Shown here piece after piece: positions 1 to 8,367 of a DNA stretch of 64,000 bases. A program made the position numbers and the translations under genes. The number at the start of each line of letters is the position of its first letter. The stretch's first letter is position 1. The notes beneath the pieces are model-generated. The model made no database searches and was not told where the DNA came from. It saw only the letters and a list, made by a program, of their open reading frames with translations. The DNA comes from Acidovorax carolinensis. Lineage in GTDB: Bacteria; Pseudomonadota; Gammaproteobacteria; Burkholderiales; Burkholderiaceae_C. The DNA lies in the NCBI RefSeq assembly GCF_002157145.1, contig NZ_CP021361.1, positions 1,612,001 through 1,676,000 of the forward strand, read 5' to 3'.

Positions 1-111
1 CGTCATGGCGGTGTCCACACGCTCCACCGCCTCCAGCAGCCGGGACTCGTGCCCTTCGGGGCAGGACAGCAGATAGCTTTGCTGCAGGATCTGCACCTCG
101 ATTTGCTTCAT
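1..111 (-). CDS. zapA: Cell division protein ZapA (3' part cut by window edge)
   Basis: The visible N-terminus (about 37 residues) starts MKQIEVQILQQSYLLSCPEG and continues with an acidic, arginine-containing helix, as in ZapA proteins, which bundle FtsZ filaments at the Z ring. The start codon is at 109-111 and overlaps the stop codon of the upstream small coiled-coil gene by ATGA, so the two are translationally coupled. The rest lies beyond the left edge. The zapB-like/zapA order is typical of betaproteobacteria. The identity rests on a short piece plus context. Confidence 0.8.
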   Translation of the reverse strand, partial: MKQIEVQILQQSYLLSCPEGHESRLLEAVERVDTAMT

Positions 112-329
112 TCGGAATCCTTGGGGGGCGGAGCGGGAGGCAGGCGTTCCAGCAATGCATCCACGCGGGCGCGGGCAGCGCTCAGGCGCGATTTGAGGGA
201 GTCGCGCTCCTGCGTGAGGGCCGCCACCTGGGTGGTCAGCAGGGCGTTGGTGCGTTGGAGTTCCGCGTGGCGCAAGAGCAGCCGCTCAACGCGTTCGGCG
301 ATCTGGTCGATGGTGGAGGGAGCGTCCAT
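108..329 (-). CDS. Small coiled-coil protein of the ZapB/TIGR02449 type
   Basis: A 73-residue protein beginning MDAPSTIDQIAERVERLLLR that is one amphipathic coiled coil (Leu/Val heptads, e.g. HAELQRTNALLTTQVAALTQ) followed by a Pro-rich acidic tail ending PPAPPPKDSE. A longer in-frame extension up to 590 exists but runs through the cobalamin riboswitch region on the other strand and has no protein character, so the ATG at 327-329 is chosen. It directly precedes and overlaps zapA. Small coiled-coil proteins in this position are annotated as ZapB-like or TIGR02449 and are thought to help organise the divisome through ZapA. The function here is by context, not demonstrated. Confidence 0.75.
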   Translation of the reverse strand: MDAPSTIDQIAERVERLLLRHAELQRTNALLTTQVAALTQERDSLKSRLSAARARVDALLERLPPAPPPKDSE

Positions 330-381
330 ACAGCCCGCGATTGTAGGGGGGCGCACCCGGAATGCCCTTAAAATCACGCCG

Positions 382-590
382 TTGGTGCTCGCGGTGTGGT
401 TCACATACCGCAGTTCAACGGGAAGCAGGGAGGTTTCACCAAACATGGTGCGCCCAGCCTGCGCTGCCCCCGCAACGGTCAGCGGACGAATCATTCGATT
501 CCCTCTCCATTCACAAGCCACTGGGCGCCTTGAACAAGCGCCTGGGAAGGCATTGGAGGGCGTTCCGCCAGCCCGGATACCGGCCAACAC
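382..590 (+). promoter_or_regulatory. Cobalamin (AdoCbl) riboswitch
   Basis: The stretch carries the conserved B12-riboswitch blocks in order: GGTGCTCGCGGTG near 384, CGGGAAGCAGGGAGG near 419, GCTGCCCCCGCAACGGT near 463-479, GCCACTGG near 518, GGGAAGGC near 544 and the diagnostic B12 box AGCCCGGATACCGGCC at 570-585. It sits about 95 bases upstream of btuB on the same strand. Riboswitches of this class turn off translation or transcription of B12 uptake and synthesis genes when adenosylcobalamin is abundant. It probably controls btuB and, if transcripts read through, the whole downstream cob operon. Confidence 0.95.
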
Positions 591-682
591 GGTGGTTGCG
601 TGCGCCTTTTAGGCAAACGCAACCTTGTCTCCCACATGCTGGCGGGGAAGCCGGCTCGGGTTGTTTGTTGACGATGATTCCT

Positions 683-2581
683 ATGAAAAACCGTAACCCT
701 CGTGCGCGCCGTGTTGCGCCGCTGTGCCTGCGCCCTTGCGTGCTGGCTGTTCTGTCTTTGGTGTCCGCCCACGCGGTGCAAGCGCAGTCGCTCGCTGCAC
801 CCATGCTGCTGGCGCAAAACGCGCGCATGCCGTCACTGCAAGACACCGTGGTGACCGCCACGCGCACCGAGCAGCCCCTGGCCGATCTGGTGGCCGATGT
901 GTCCATCGTGGACCGCGAAACCATCGAAAGCAGCGGTGCCACGGGCCTGGCCGATGTGCTGGCACGACTTCCGGGCATCGAGATTTCGCGCAACGGTGGC
1001 GCAGGCAACGCCAGCAGCGTTTTTCTGCGCGGCGCCGAGTCGCGATTCACGGCGGTCTATATCGACGGCGTGCGCATTGACTCGCAGTCCACCGGCGGCG
1101 CGCAGTGGGAGCAGATCCCGCTGTCGCAGATCGACCGCATCGAAGTGCTGCGTGGCCCGGCCGCTGCGGTCTATGGATCGGACGCGATTGGCGGCGTGAT
1201 CCAGCTTTTCACCCGCCGGGGCGAAGGCCCCGCCAAGCCCTATGTGGGCGTGGGCATTGGCAATCAGGGCACCCGCAAGATCGAGGCCGGTGTCAGCGGC
1301 TCGGCCGGGCAGGACGGTGCGTTCGATTATTCGCTGGGCATTGCGCGCGAAATCAGCGATGGTTTTGACGTCAAGGTCAGCGGTGCCCATAACCCCGACC
1401 GCGATGGCTATCGCAGCACCTCTGGCAATGCCCGGTTGGGCTTGCGCATCAATGCCCAGCATCGCCTGGATGCGACGCTGCTGGCCAGCCGCATGAACGC
1501 GGGCTATGACAATACCTCCTTCAGCGCGGCCAGGCCCGTAGATGACCGCAGCCTGAACCGCCTGCGCACGGCAGGGCTTACCTGGGCGGCGCAATGGTCG
1601 GACGCCTACAGTACGCGTGTGTCGGTCACCGATTCGGTCAACCGCTACGAAACCACGCCTTCGCCTTACCTCACCGAGACCAAGCTGCGTGGCTACCTTT
1701 GGCAAAACGATTTGCGCTGGGGTTCCCATCGCTTCAGTGCAGCCCTGGAGCGTCGTGAAGACACGTTGCACAACGATCCCATTGACCGCAGCCGGTCACA
1801 GGATGCGCTTGCGCTGGGCTATGGCTTTAACGCGGGGCGCCATACTGTGCAACTCAATGCTCGCCATGACTCCGACAGCGAGTTCGGTGGCAAGGACACG
1901 GGCAGCGCGTCCTATGGCTACGCGTTTGCTTCGCACTGGCGCGCCACGGCCTCGGTGGGCACGGCGTTCCGGGCACCCACGCTGTACCACCGGTTCAGCG
2001 AATACGGCGTGGCCACGCTGCAACCCGAGAGCAGCCGCAACGCCGAGCTGGGTCTGCGCTACGCGCAAGACCGCAGCAGCTTCTCGGTGGTGGCCTACAG
2101 AAACCGGGTCTCCAACCTGATCTCGTTCGTGGGCGCAGGCACGTGTGCATCGCCCTTCGGTTGCTATGCCAACACGGCCCGCGCGCAGTACGAGGGCGTG
2201 ACCTTTGTCGGGTCTTACCACCTGTCGGGTGTGCAGCTCCATGGATCGCTTGATGTGCAAAATCATCGTGACCTCGACACGGGCAAGCAATTGGCCCGAC
2301 GGGCCAAGCGCCATGCCACGGTCGGCGCCGACACGCGCATCGCCGGCTGGACGCTGGGCGCCGAAGTGCAGGCCTCGGGCCGCCGCTTTGACACTGTGGC
2401 CAACACCAATGTGCTTGGGGGATATGCGCTGGTCAATCTGTACGCAAGCACCCGTCTTGCCCGCGACTACACCGTGCTGGCCCGCATCGACAACCTGGCC
2501 GACAAGGACTACCAGCTGGCCCGCACCTACGCCACGCCGGGCCGCACGCTGTATGTCGGCGTGAAGTGGGCACCGCAGTGA
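683..2581 (+). CDS. btuB: TonB-dependent vitamin B12 outer-membrane receptor BtuB
   Basis: 632 residues. An Arg-rich signal peptide (MKNRNPRARRVAPLCLRPCV.., cleavage near VQA-QS) is followed by a TonB-box-like DTVVTATRTEQ and the plug domain (VSIVDRETIESSGATGLADVL, then LRGPAAAVYGSDAIGGVI). The remainder is a 22-strand beta barrel ending in an aromatic-rich strand (RTLYVGVKWAPQ). Length and motifs fit BtuB, which imports corrinoids across the outer membrane using TonB energy. An in-frame ATG at 674 gives three more residues (MIP); neither start has a strong ribosome site. It follows a cobalamin riboswitch and heads the B12 cluster; cbiA starts 112 bases further on after a dispersed repeat. 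Confidence 0.93.
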   Translation: MKNRNPRARRVAPLCLRPCVLAVLSLVSAHAVQAQSLAAPMLLAQNARMPSLQDTVVTATRTEQPLADLVADVSIVDRETIESSGATGLADVLARLPGIEISRNGGAGNASSVFLRGAESRFTAVYIDGVRIDSQSTGGAQWEQIPLSQIDRIEVLRGPAAAVYGSDAIGGVIQLFTRRGEGPAKPYVGVGIGNQGTRKIEAGVSGSAGQDGAFDYSLGIAREISDGFDVKVSGAHNPDRDGYRSTSGNARLGLRINAQHRLDATLLASRMNAGYDNTSFSAARPVDDRSLNRLRTAGLTWAAQWSDAYSTRVSVTDSVNRYETTPSPYLTETKLRGYLWQNDLRWGSHRFSAALERREDTLHNDPIDRSRSQDALALGYGFNAGRHTVQLNARHDSDSEFGGKDTGSASYGYAFASHWRATASVGTAFRAPTLYHRFSEYGVATLQPESSRNAELGLRYAQDRSSFSVVAYRNRVSNLISFVGAGTCASPFGCYANTARAQYEGVTFVGSYHLSGVQLHGSLDVQNHRDLDTGKQLARRAKRHATVGADTRIAGWTLGAEVQASGRRFDTVANTNVLGGYALVNLYASTRLARDYTVLARIDNLADKDYQLARTYATPGRTLYVGVKWAPQ

Positions 2582-2608
2582 ATATGGCCCCCGCGCTCTC
2601 TCACTCCG

Positions 2609-2670
2609 TGTGGTCGCTGCCCCCCGAGGGGGCGCAGCCTTGCTTGGGGCGGCCCGGCGCGGCGGCTCAG
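2609..2670. repeat. GC-rich intergenic repeat (Comamonadaceae type)
   Basis: The block reads TGGTCGCTGCCCCCCGAGGG then GGCGCAGCCTTGCTTGGGGC and GGCCCGGCGCGGCGG. It contains the inverted pair CCCCCCGAGGGGGC. I recognise this kind of element from intergenic regions of Acidovorax-like genomes (from memory, not a search). It lies between btuB and cbiA and could form an RNA hairpin that tunes read-through. Confidence 0.5.
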
Positions 2671-2693
2671 TCTCTTGTCGGGACGCGCTCAGC

Positions 2694-4067
2694 ATGACCA
2701 CACCGCCATCGGCCCGCTGCCCCGCGCTTCTGATTGCCGCACCCGCTTCCGGTCAGGGCAAGACCACCGTCACCGCGGCCCTTGCGCGGCTGCATGTGCG
2801 CAGGGGTCTTGAGGTGCGGGTGTTCAAGTGCGGGCCCGATTTTCTGGATCCGCACTGGCACCAACTGGCCAGCGGTGCCCCGGTGCACCAGCTTGACCTG
2901 TGGATGACCGGCCATGCCGATTGCGTGCGGCGCCTGCATGCGGCGGCGCAAGAGGCCGATCTCATCCTCATCGAGGGCGTGATGGGACTTTTTGACGGCG
3001 ATCCCAGCGCCGCCGATCTGGCACAGCGTTTCGGTGTACCGGTGCTGGCTGTGGTGGACGCGTCTGCCATGGCAGGCACCTTTGGTGCGCTGGCGTTTGG
3101 CCTCCAGCACTACCGCCCGGGCCTGCCCTGGGCGGGCGTGCTGGCCAACCGGGTGGGCAGCGCGCGCCATGCCGGCATGTTGCAGGCGGGCCTGCGGGAG
3201 CCCCAGGATTGGCTGGGTGCCTTGATGCGGGTGAGCTCGGGCACCGACATGGGAACCGCCCGGGCTGCCGGGGCCTTGCTGCCCGAACGGCATCTGGGCC
3301 TGGTGGCGGCACACGAGTTGCGCGACAGCCAGCAGCGCCTGGATGCCGCCGCCGATGCGCTGGCGGCCACGCCGCTGGGGCAGATGACGGCCCAGGACCT
3401 GCAGCGCTGGGCGGTGGATTTCCCCGCGCCCGCGCACACGGATGCGGTGCCTGGCTTGCTTGCGGGCCGCACGGTGGCCGTGGCGCGCGATGCCGCGTTC
3501 TGCTTCATCTACACCGCCAACGTGCAGTGCCTCACGCAGATGGGTGCGCGCGTGGTGTTTTTTTCGCCTCTGCATGACGCAGCGCTGCCCGAATGCGACG
3601 CCGTGTGGCTGCCCGGTGGCTACCCCGAGCTGCACACCGCGCCAATCGCGGCCAACACCGGCATGCAGGCCAGCCTGCGTGCGCATGTGGCTGCAGGCAA
3701 GCCGCTCTGGGCCGAGTGCGGCGGCATGATGGCGCTGTTCGAATCCATCACGCTGGCCGACGGCAGCATGGCCCCGCTGTGGGGGTTGCTGCCCGGCCGC
3801 GTGACCATGCAAAAGCGGCTGGCGGCGCTGGGGCCGCAGCAGCTGGACGTGGCGGGGCACACCCTGCGCGGCCACACGTTTCACTATTCGACCAGCGACA
3901 GCAGCGCCACCGTGGTGGCCCGCACGACCCGGCCGGATGAAGCGCCCGCGCCGGATTCTGGCGAGGTGCTGTACCAGCAGGGCAGCATCCACGCCAGCTA
4001 CTTTCATGCGTGGTTTCCGTCCAGCCCCGAGGCTGTGGCCCATCTGCTCGACGCAGTGCCCGTATGA
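2694..4067 (+). CDS. cbiA: Cobyrinate a,c-diamide synthase CbiA/CobB
   Basis: 457 residues; uses glutamine (or ammonia) and ATP to amidate the a and c side chains of cobyrinate. The N-terminal dethiobiotin-synthetase-like ATPase has a P-loop, APASGQGKTTVTAALARLH, near residue 13 and FKCGPDFLDPHW shortly after. The C-terminal class I glutamine amidotransferase has the nucleophile in LWAECGGMMAL and a His in RGHTFHYST. The ATG at 2694 is chosen because the family begins just before the P-loop; the earlier in-frame codons translate the repeat. Its stop overlaps the cobU start (ATGA). It is the first gene of the coupled cob run. Confidence 0.92.
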   Translation: MTTPPSARCPALLIAAPASGQGKTTVTAALARLHVRRGLEVRVFKCGPDFLDPHWHQLASGAPVHQLDLWMTGHADCVRRLHAAAQEADLILIEGVMGLFDGDPSAADLAQRFGVPVLAVVDASAMAGTFGALAFGLQHYRPGLPWAGVLANRVGSARHAGMLQAGLREPQDWLGALMRVSSGTDMGTARAAGALLPERHLGLVAAHELRDSQQRLDAAADALAATPLGQMTAQDLQRWAVDFPAPAHTDAVPGLLAGRTVAVARDAAFCFIYTANVQCLTQMGARVVFFSPLHDAALPECDAVWLPGGYPELHTAPIAANTGMQASLRAHVAAGKPLWAECGGMMALFESITLADGSMAPLWGLLPGRVTMQKRLAALGPQQLDVAGHTLRGHTFHYSTSDSSATVVARTTRPDEAPAPDSGEVLYQQGSIHASYFHAWFPSSPEAVAHLLDAVPV

Positions 4068-4669
4068 CCATGCCGCACGTACCCATCACCACCGAACTCA
4101 TCCTGGGCGGTCAGAAAAGCGGCAAGTCGCGCCGCGCCGAGCTGGTGGCGCGCGACTGGCTGGCGCAATCGGATGAACACCGCGCTGTGCTCATCGCCAC
4201 GGGCCAGGCCTGGGATGATGAGATGCGCGAGCGCATCGCGCGCCACCGGCGCGACCGCGCCGAGCGTGTGCCGGGCCTGCAGACCATCGAGGAACCGCAC
4301 GACGTGGCCGCCGCCGTGTCGCAGCACAGCACGGCACAGACCCTGGTGGTGGTGGACTGCCTCACGCTGTGGCTCACCCACTGGACGATGCCCATGGGGC
4401 TGGAAGACATGAATTTGGAGCAAAAACAGGCGCTAGCGCTTGACTGGAAAGCGCAGGTAGCTATGTTTTTGGAAGTGATTCGGCAGCCCCCGGGGCCCGT
4501 TGTTCTGGTGGGCAACGAAATCGGCCTGGGGGTTATCCCGATCGGTCGCGAAGTGCGCGCCTTTGTGGATGCCCTGGGCACGCTGAACCAGCAGGTGGCA
4601 CAGGTGTGCCCCCGCGTCACCCTCATGGCCGCCGGGCTGCCATTGACTTTGAAAGAACCCCGTTCATGA
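4064..4669 (+). CDS. cobU: Bifunctional adenosylcobinamide kinase / phosphate guanylyltransferase CobU/CobP
   Basis: 201 residues. P-loop GGQKSGKSRRAELV at the N-terminus; RIARHRRDRAERVPGLQTIE carries the His expected for the GMP-enzyme intermediate; VVDCLTLWLTH and LVGNEIGLGVIPIGREVRAF complete the family pattern. The enzyme phosphorylates adenosylcobinamide and transfers GMP, preparing it for nucleotide-loop joining. The start at 4064 overlaps the cbiA stop and a second ATG lies at 4070. Around residues 117-136 a dispersed palindromic repeat is translated (EQKQALALDWKAQVAMFLEV), which lengthens a surface segment without breaking the frame. The end overlaps the btuF start. Confidence 0.92.
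   Translation: MTMPHVPITTELILGGQKSGKSRRAELVARDWLAQSDEHRAVLIATGQAWDDEMRERIARHRRDRAERVPGLQTIEEPHDVAAAVSQHSTAQTLVVVDCLTLWLTHWTMPMGLEDMNLEQKQALALDWKAQVAMFLEVIRQPPGPVVLVGNEIGLGVIPIGREVRAFVDALGTLNQQVAQVCPRVTLMAAGLPLTLKEPRS
4412..4470. repeat. Dispersed palindromic repeat, copy inside cobU
   Basis: Contains GCTAGCGCTTGACTGGAAAG then CGCAGGTAGCTATGTTTTTG, matching the window-wide repeat (core TAGCGCTTG..AAGCGC..AGCTAT). It lies fully inside the cobU reading frame and is translated. Confidence 0.7.
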
Positions 4670-5711
4670 AACCGACTCCCGTGCGCCGCATCCTGTGGGT
4701 GATTGCGATTCTTATTGCGCTGGGCTTGCTCATGGCCGGGCTGGCGCAGGCGCAGGCGCAGCCGGTGCACATCACCGATGACCGGGGCCGCGCCGTGGCG
4801 CTGCCGCGTTCGCCCCAGCGCATCGTGAGCCTGCTGCCCTCGCTGACCGAAAGCGTGTGTGAATTGGAGCAGTGCCACCGCCTCGTTGGGGTCGACCGCT
4901 ATTCCAACTGGCCCGACGCTGTGGTGGGCAAGCTGCCTAAAGTGGGCGGCGGGCTGGACCCGAGCATTGAGGCCATCGTGGCCCTCAAGCCCGATGTGGT
5001 GTTGATGTCTGTCAGCTCGCGCGCCAGCGACCGGCTGGAGGCGCTGGGCATCACGGTAGTGGCCCTGGAGCCCAAGACCCACGCCGATGTGCGCCGCGTG
5101 CTCGGCGCCGTCAGCGACCTGCTGGGCGTGCCCCGCGCGCAAGGCTCCGACCGCCTCTGGCGCGTGATCGATGCGGGTGTGCAGGCGGCGGCGCAGTCGC
5201 TGCCACCCAGGGCCAAAAATGCGCGCGTGTACTTCGAGGTGAGCCGCGGGCCTTATGCGGCGGGCGAGGCATCGTTCATCGGCGAATCGCTCACCCGGCT
5301 GGGGGTGCGCAATGTGGTGCCCGCATCGCTCGGGCCTTTTCCCCGTCTGAACCCCGAGTTCGTGGTGCGCGCCAACCCCGACATCATCATGATCGGCAAC
5401 CGCAGCATGCAGGCCATGGTGCCGTACCCCGGCTGGGCCAGCATGCGCGCCATCCGTGAGAACCGGCTGTGCGTGTTCGGCCCCGGCGATTCCGACGTGG
5501 TGGTGCGCCCGGCCCGCGCATGGCCGAGGCCGCCCGCATCATGGCGCGCTGCCTGGTGGAAAAAACACCCCCTGAGTCGCCTGCGGCGCCTTCCCCCTAT
5601 CCTGCGGGAGGGGGACGCACCCAGTGGCCTGGCAAAGCCAGTTCCACGGGTGCACTGGCCTCGGCCGTGCCTGTCGCAGCTGCTGCCAACATTGGAAATA
5701 GCGACAAGTGA
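4666..5711 (+). CDS. btuF: Cobalamin ABC transporter substrate-binding protein BtuF (one-base frameshift near 5510)
   Basis: About 348 residues if one base is restored. Signal peptide/anchor MKPTPVRRILWVIAILIALG..AQAQA, then a TroA-like helical-backbone binding fold (PQRIVSLLPSLTESVCELEQ, GVDRYSNWP, LKPDVVLMS, ANPDIIMIGNR). It captures corrinoid in the periplasm for BtuCD. After DSDVVVRP the frame changes: the conserved continuation GPRMAEAARIMARCLVEKTP is in the next frame, as if CCGGGCCC had become CCGGCCC at 5509-5515. The last ~45 residues are low-complexity Ala/Pro/Ser sequence encoded by a hairpin-rich repeat. The stop overlaps the btuC GTG start. Confidence 0.85.
5571..5665. repeat. 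Hairpin-rich repeat forming the btuF C-terminal tail
   Basis: Two nested inverted repeats are visible: CCCCCTATCCTGCGGGAGGGGG at 5593-5614 and CCAGTG..GCCTGGC-AAA-GCCAG..CACTGG at about 5620-5658. The block resembles dispersed GC-rich repeats of Comamonadaceae and is translated as a low-complexity tail of BtuF. Confidence 0.5.
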
Positions 5712-6733
5712 ATTCGTCCACCAATTACGTCGGGCAAAGCCGCCGCGCGGCATGGTGCGCCGCCTGGCTGCTGCTGGCCAGCGCCGTGCTGGCCCTGTGT
5801 GGCGCCAGCGTGGGCAGCACGGGTTTCGACAGCGTGCTGCGCATGCATGGCGACCCCGTGGCCTGGCAGATCGTGTGGGACATCCGCCTGCCGCGCACGC
5901 TGGGCGCCTGGCTGGCGGGCGCGCTGCTGGGCCTGTCGGGCGCGGTGGCGCAGGGGCTGTTTCGCAACCCGTTGGCCGACCCATACCTGCTTGGCAGTGC
6001 CTCGGGCGCAGCGCTGGGCGGGGCCGTGGCCATGGCGCTGTTTGGCGTCTCGCCGGTGGCGGCCCATTGGTTGGCGCGCATCGGCATCACGGGCATGGCT
6101 TTCGTGGGCGCGGCGGGCGCCGTGGTGCTCACGCTGCTGCTGGCCAAGGGCGTGCAGCACACGCTGCGCCTTTTGCTGGCGGGCGTGATCGTGGGCGTGG
6201 TGCTGGGTGCGCTGCGCGACCTGGTGGAGCTGGCTTCGCCCGACATCCTGCAGGCCATGCAGGCTTTTACGCTGGGTAGCACGGCTTTTGTGGGCTGGAT
6301 GGCCTGCGTGCTGATGGCCGTGGCCTTTGGTTTGTGCTCGGTGGTGGCGTGGATGCTGGCGCGCGCGCTGGACGGCCTGACGCTGGGCGAGGCCACGGCC
6401 GCCAGCCTGGGTTTGCCGCTCATGCCCATGCGCGCCGGTCTGGTGGCCGCCATGGCGCTGGCCACGGGCACGGCCGTGGCGCAGACCGGGTTGATCGCCT
6501 TTGTAGGGCTGGCTGCGCCGCACCTGGTGCGATCCATCGTGCGCGTGACGCATGAGCGGCACATCGTGCTCTCCAGCCTCATGGGCGCGGTGCTGCTGCT
6601 CGCGGCCGACATTCTGGCGCGCTGGCTGCTGGCGCCGCAGGAGTTGCCTGTGGGCGTGCTCACGGCGGCGCTGGGCGGCACCTACCTGCTGTGGCTCATG
6701 CACCGGCGCACATCGCAAGGTGGGGCACTATGA
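5708..6733 (+). CDS. btuC: Cobalamin ABC transporter permease BtuC (FecCD family)
   Basis: 341 residues with nine to ten hydrophobic helices. Family signatures are IVWDIRLPRTLGAWLAGALL, GLFRNPLADPYLLGSASGAA and TGLIAFVGLAAPHLVRSIV (the cytoplasmic coupling region that meets the ATPase). It forms the membrane channel through which BtuF-delivered corrinoid enters the cytoplasm. Translation probably starts at GTG 5708, which overlaps the btuF stop (GTGA). The end overlaps the btuD start by ATGA. The gene is intact and of normal length. Confidence 0.93.
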   Translation: MNSSTNYVGQSRRAAWCAAWLLLASAVLALCGASVGSTGFDSVLRMHGDPVAWQIVWDIRLPRTLGAWLAGALLGLSGAVAQGLFRNPLADPYLLGSASGAALGGAVAMALFGVSPVAAHWLARIGITGMAFVGAAGAVVLTLLLAKGVQHTLRLLLAGVIVGVVLGALRDLVELASPDILQAMQAFTLGSTAFVGWMACVLMAVAFGLCSVVAWMLARALDGLTLGEATAASLGLPLMPMRAGLVAAMALATGTAVAQTGLIAFVGLAAPHLVRSIVRVTHERHIVLSSLMGAVLLLAADILARWLLAPQELPVGVLTAALGGTYLLWLMHRRTSQGGAL

Positions 6734-7542
6734 ATTCAGTAGCTATCAGCGCTTGCAAGATAAGCGCCAGCATCGGAAATCGCTCAATATTGCAGGGCAT
6801 TGACCTGCAACTGCCCGCCGGGCGCTGGACCAGCATCGTCGGCCCCAATGGCGCGGGCAAGTCCACCCTGCTCAAGGTGCTGGCGGGCCTGCTGCCGCGG
6901 GCTGCGGTGCAGGGCGATGTGCAGTTGCTGGGCCGCCCGCTGGCGCAGATCCCGGCACGCGAGCGGGCCCGGCAACTCGCCTGGCTGGGCCAGAACGAAG
7001 GCTCTGCCGACGACCTGACGAGCTATGACGTGGCCATGCTGGGCCGCCTGCCGCACCAGGCGTGGCTGGCACCGCCGGGTGCGGCCGACCACGCGGCGGT
7101 GGAGCAGGCGCTGCGCACTACGCAGGCCTGGGACTGGCGCCACCGCCCGCTGTCGCAACTGTCGGGCGGCGAGCGCCAGCGCGTGCTGCTGGCCCGCGCC
7201 CTTGCCGTGCAGGCGCAGGTGCTGCTGATGGACGAGCCCCTGGCCAACCTCGACCCACCGCACCAGACCGACTGGCTGCACACCATGCGCGCGCTGGTGG
7301 ACGCCGGTGGCACGGTGGTCAGCGTGCTGCACGAGGTGTCGCTAGCGCTGCAGGCCGACGACATGGTGGTGATGGCGCAGGGCCGCGTGCTGCACCAGGG
7401 CGCCTGCGATGCGTCCGAGACCCACGCCGCGTTGGAGCAGGTGTTTGACCGCCGCATCCATGTGCGGCATCTGGATGGCATGTGGATGGCGCTGCCGTCC
7501 ATACATCGCCATGACAACAAGACCAAGGAAATAGACGCATGA
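6730..7542 (+). CDS. btuD: Cobalamin ABC transporter ATPase BtuD
   Basis: 270 residues. Walker A GPNGAGKSTLLKVLAG, Q-loop region LAWLGQNE, ABC signature LSGGERQRVLLARAL, Walker B VLLMDEPLANLD and switch His in SVLHEVSLAL are all intact, so it should hydrolyse ATP to drive BtuC. Start ATG 6730 overlaps the btuC stop. The first ~17 residues (NSVAISACKISASIG) are encoded by a copy of the dispersed palindromic repeat, so the N-terminus may have been rebuilt by repeat insertion. The end overlaps the next gene by ATGA. Confidence 0.93.
   Translation: MNSVAISACKISASIGNRSILQGIDLQLPAGRWTSIVGPNGAGKSTLLKVLAGLLPRAAVQGDVQLLGRPLAQIPARERARQLAWLGQNEGSADDLTSYDVAMLGRLPHQAWLAPPGAADHAAVEQALRTTQAWDWRHRPLSQLSGGERQRVLLARALAVQAQVLLMDEPLANLDPPHQTDWLHTMRALVDAGGTVVSVLHEVSLALQADDMVVMAQGRVLHQGACDASETHAALEQVFDRRIHVRHLDGMWMALPSIHRHDNKTKEIDA
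6731..6780. repeat. Dispersed palindromic repeat at the btuD start
   Basis: AGTAGCTATCAGCGCTTGCA then AGATAAGCGCCAGCATCGG matches the reverse orientation of the window-wide repeat. It spans the first codons of btuD. Confidence 0.65.
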
Positions 7543-8006
7543 ACATCGAATCGGGTTTTGCGCAGGTCGCGCAGTCGCTGCTGTGGCCCGTGCTGGCACT
7601 GGTAGGGCTGGCGTTTGTCTACGCGCTGTGGTCGGGCGGCGCCACGCTCATGGAGGCCTGGCAGCGCTGGCGCCAGCCGCAGTACCGCTCGCTGCGCGTG
7701 GCCCCTGGCTTGTCGATGGAAGAGCTCGAGCTGCAGCTGGTGCGCCAGGTCGAGCCCGTGCGCCTGCTCAGCCGCCTGTCGCCCATGCTGGGGCTGATCG
7801 CCACGATGATCCCGCTCGGCCCCGCGCTGCAGAGCGTGGCGGCGGGCAACGGCCAGCAGGCGCTGGTGGTGTTCAGCGGCGCGTTTGCCGGCGTGGTGCT
7901 GGCACTGGCCGCCGCGTCGGTGGGGCTGGTGGTGTACTCGGTGCGCCGCCGCTGGCTGCTGGCCGAACTGCTGGTGGTGCGCAAGGAGCGCGGGGTGGCG
8001 CAATGA
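7539..8006 (+). CDS. MotA/TolQ/ExbB-type proton-channel protein
   Basis: 155 residues. One N-terminal helix (LLWPVLALVGLAFVYALW), a cytoplasmic charged segment, then two helices (LGLIATMIPLGPALQSV and FAGVVLALAAASVGLVVYSV) with the small-residue TolQ/ExbB pattern PMLGLIATMIPLGPAL. Such proteins use proton flow to power work across the envelope together with an ExbD/TolR partner. It overlaps btuD by ATGA and the DUF2149 gene by ATGA, and precedes cobN. It is shorter than true ExbB. The energising role here is inferred from family and neighbours; no TonB gene is in the window. Confidence 0.85.
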   Translation: MNIESGFAQVAQSLLWPVLALVGLAFVYALWSGGATLMEAWQRWRQPQYRSLRVAPGLSMEELELQLVRQVEPVRLLSRLSPMLGLIATMIPLGPALQSVAAGNGQQALVVFSGAFAGVVLALAAASVGLVVYSVRRRWLLAELLVVRKERGVAQ

Positions 8007-8367
8007 CCCTGAGGCACCTGAGCGTCCTGGCCGAGGACGACGACGACCCGATGCTGTCCGCCGTCAATCTGGTGGACGTGTTCCTGGTGCTCGTCGTGGC
8101 GCTGCTCACGGCCGTGGCCGTGCAGACCCAGACCAGCGCCAATGAAAGCGTCACCATCATCCGCAACCCCGGCCAGCCCGACATGGAAGTGGTGGTGCGC
8201 GAGCATGGCAAGGAAGTGCGCTTCAAGGGCGCGGGCAGCGCAGCGCAGGGCAGGGCGTGCGCGCGGGTGTGGCCTACCAGCTCGAAGACGGCAACATCGT
8301 CTACATCCCTGAAACGGGCGCTGCGCCAGCCAGTGCCTCGGCCAGCGGCGCACCCGCCACGCCATGA
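8003..8367 (+). CDS. DUF2149 single-helix membrane protein, ExbD-like (one-base frameshift near 8250)
   Basis: About 121 residues once one base is restored. A short acidic N-terminus (LSVLAEDDDDPMLSAV) is followed by one transmembrane helix, NLVDVFLVLVVALLTAVAVQ, whose membrane-embedded Asp and following Leu/Val run resemble the proton-binding helix of ExbD/TolR. A periplasmic domain follows (SVTIIRNPGQPDMEVVVREH). After GAGSAAQ the good continuation (GVRAGVAYQLEDGNIVYIPE) is in the next frame, as if one C were lost at 8246-8256. The stop overlaps the cobN start. DUF2149 genes often sit with cobN-like and ExbB-like genes; the joint function is not settled. Confidence 0.8.

Noticed and set aside
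382..590. Extending the small coiled-coil gene (108-329) upstream to 590 and btuB upstream to 362
   Set aside because: Both extensions run through the cobalamin riboswitch and encode no family-like residues. The internal starts match known proteins.
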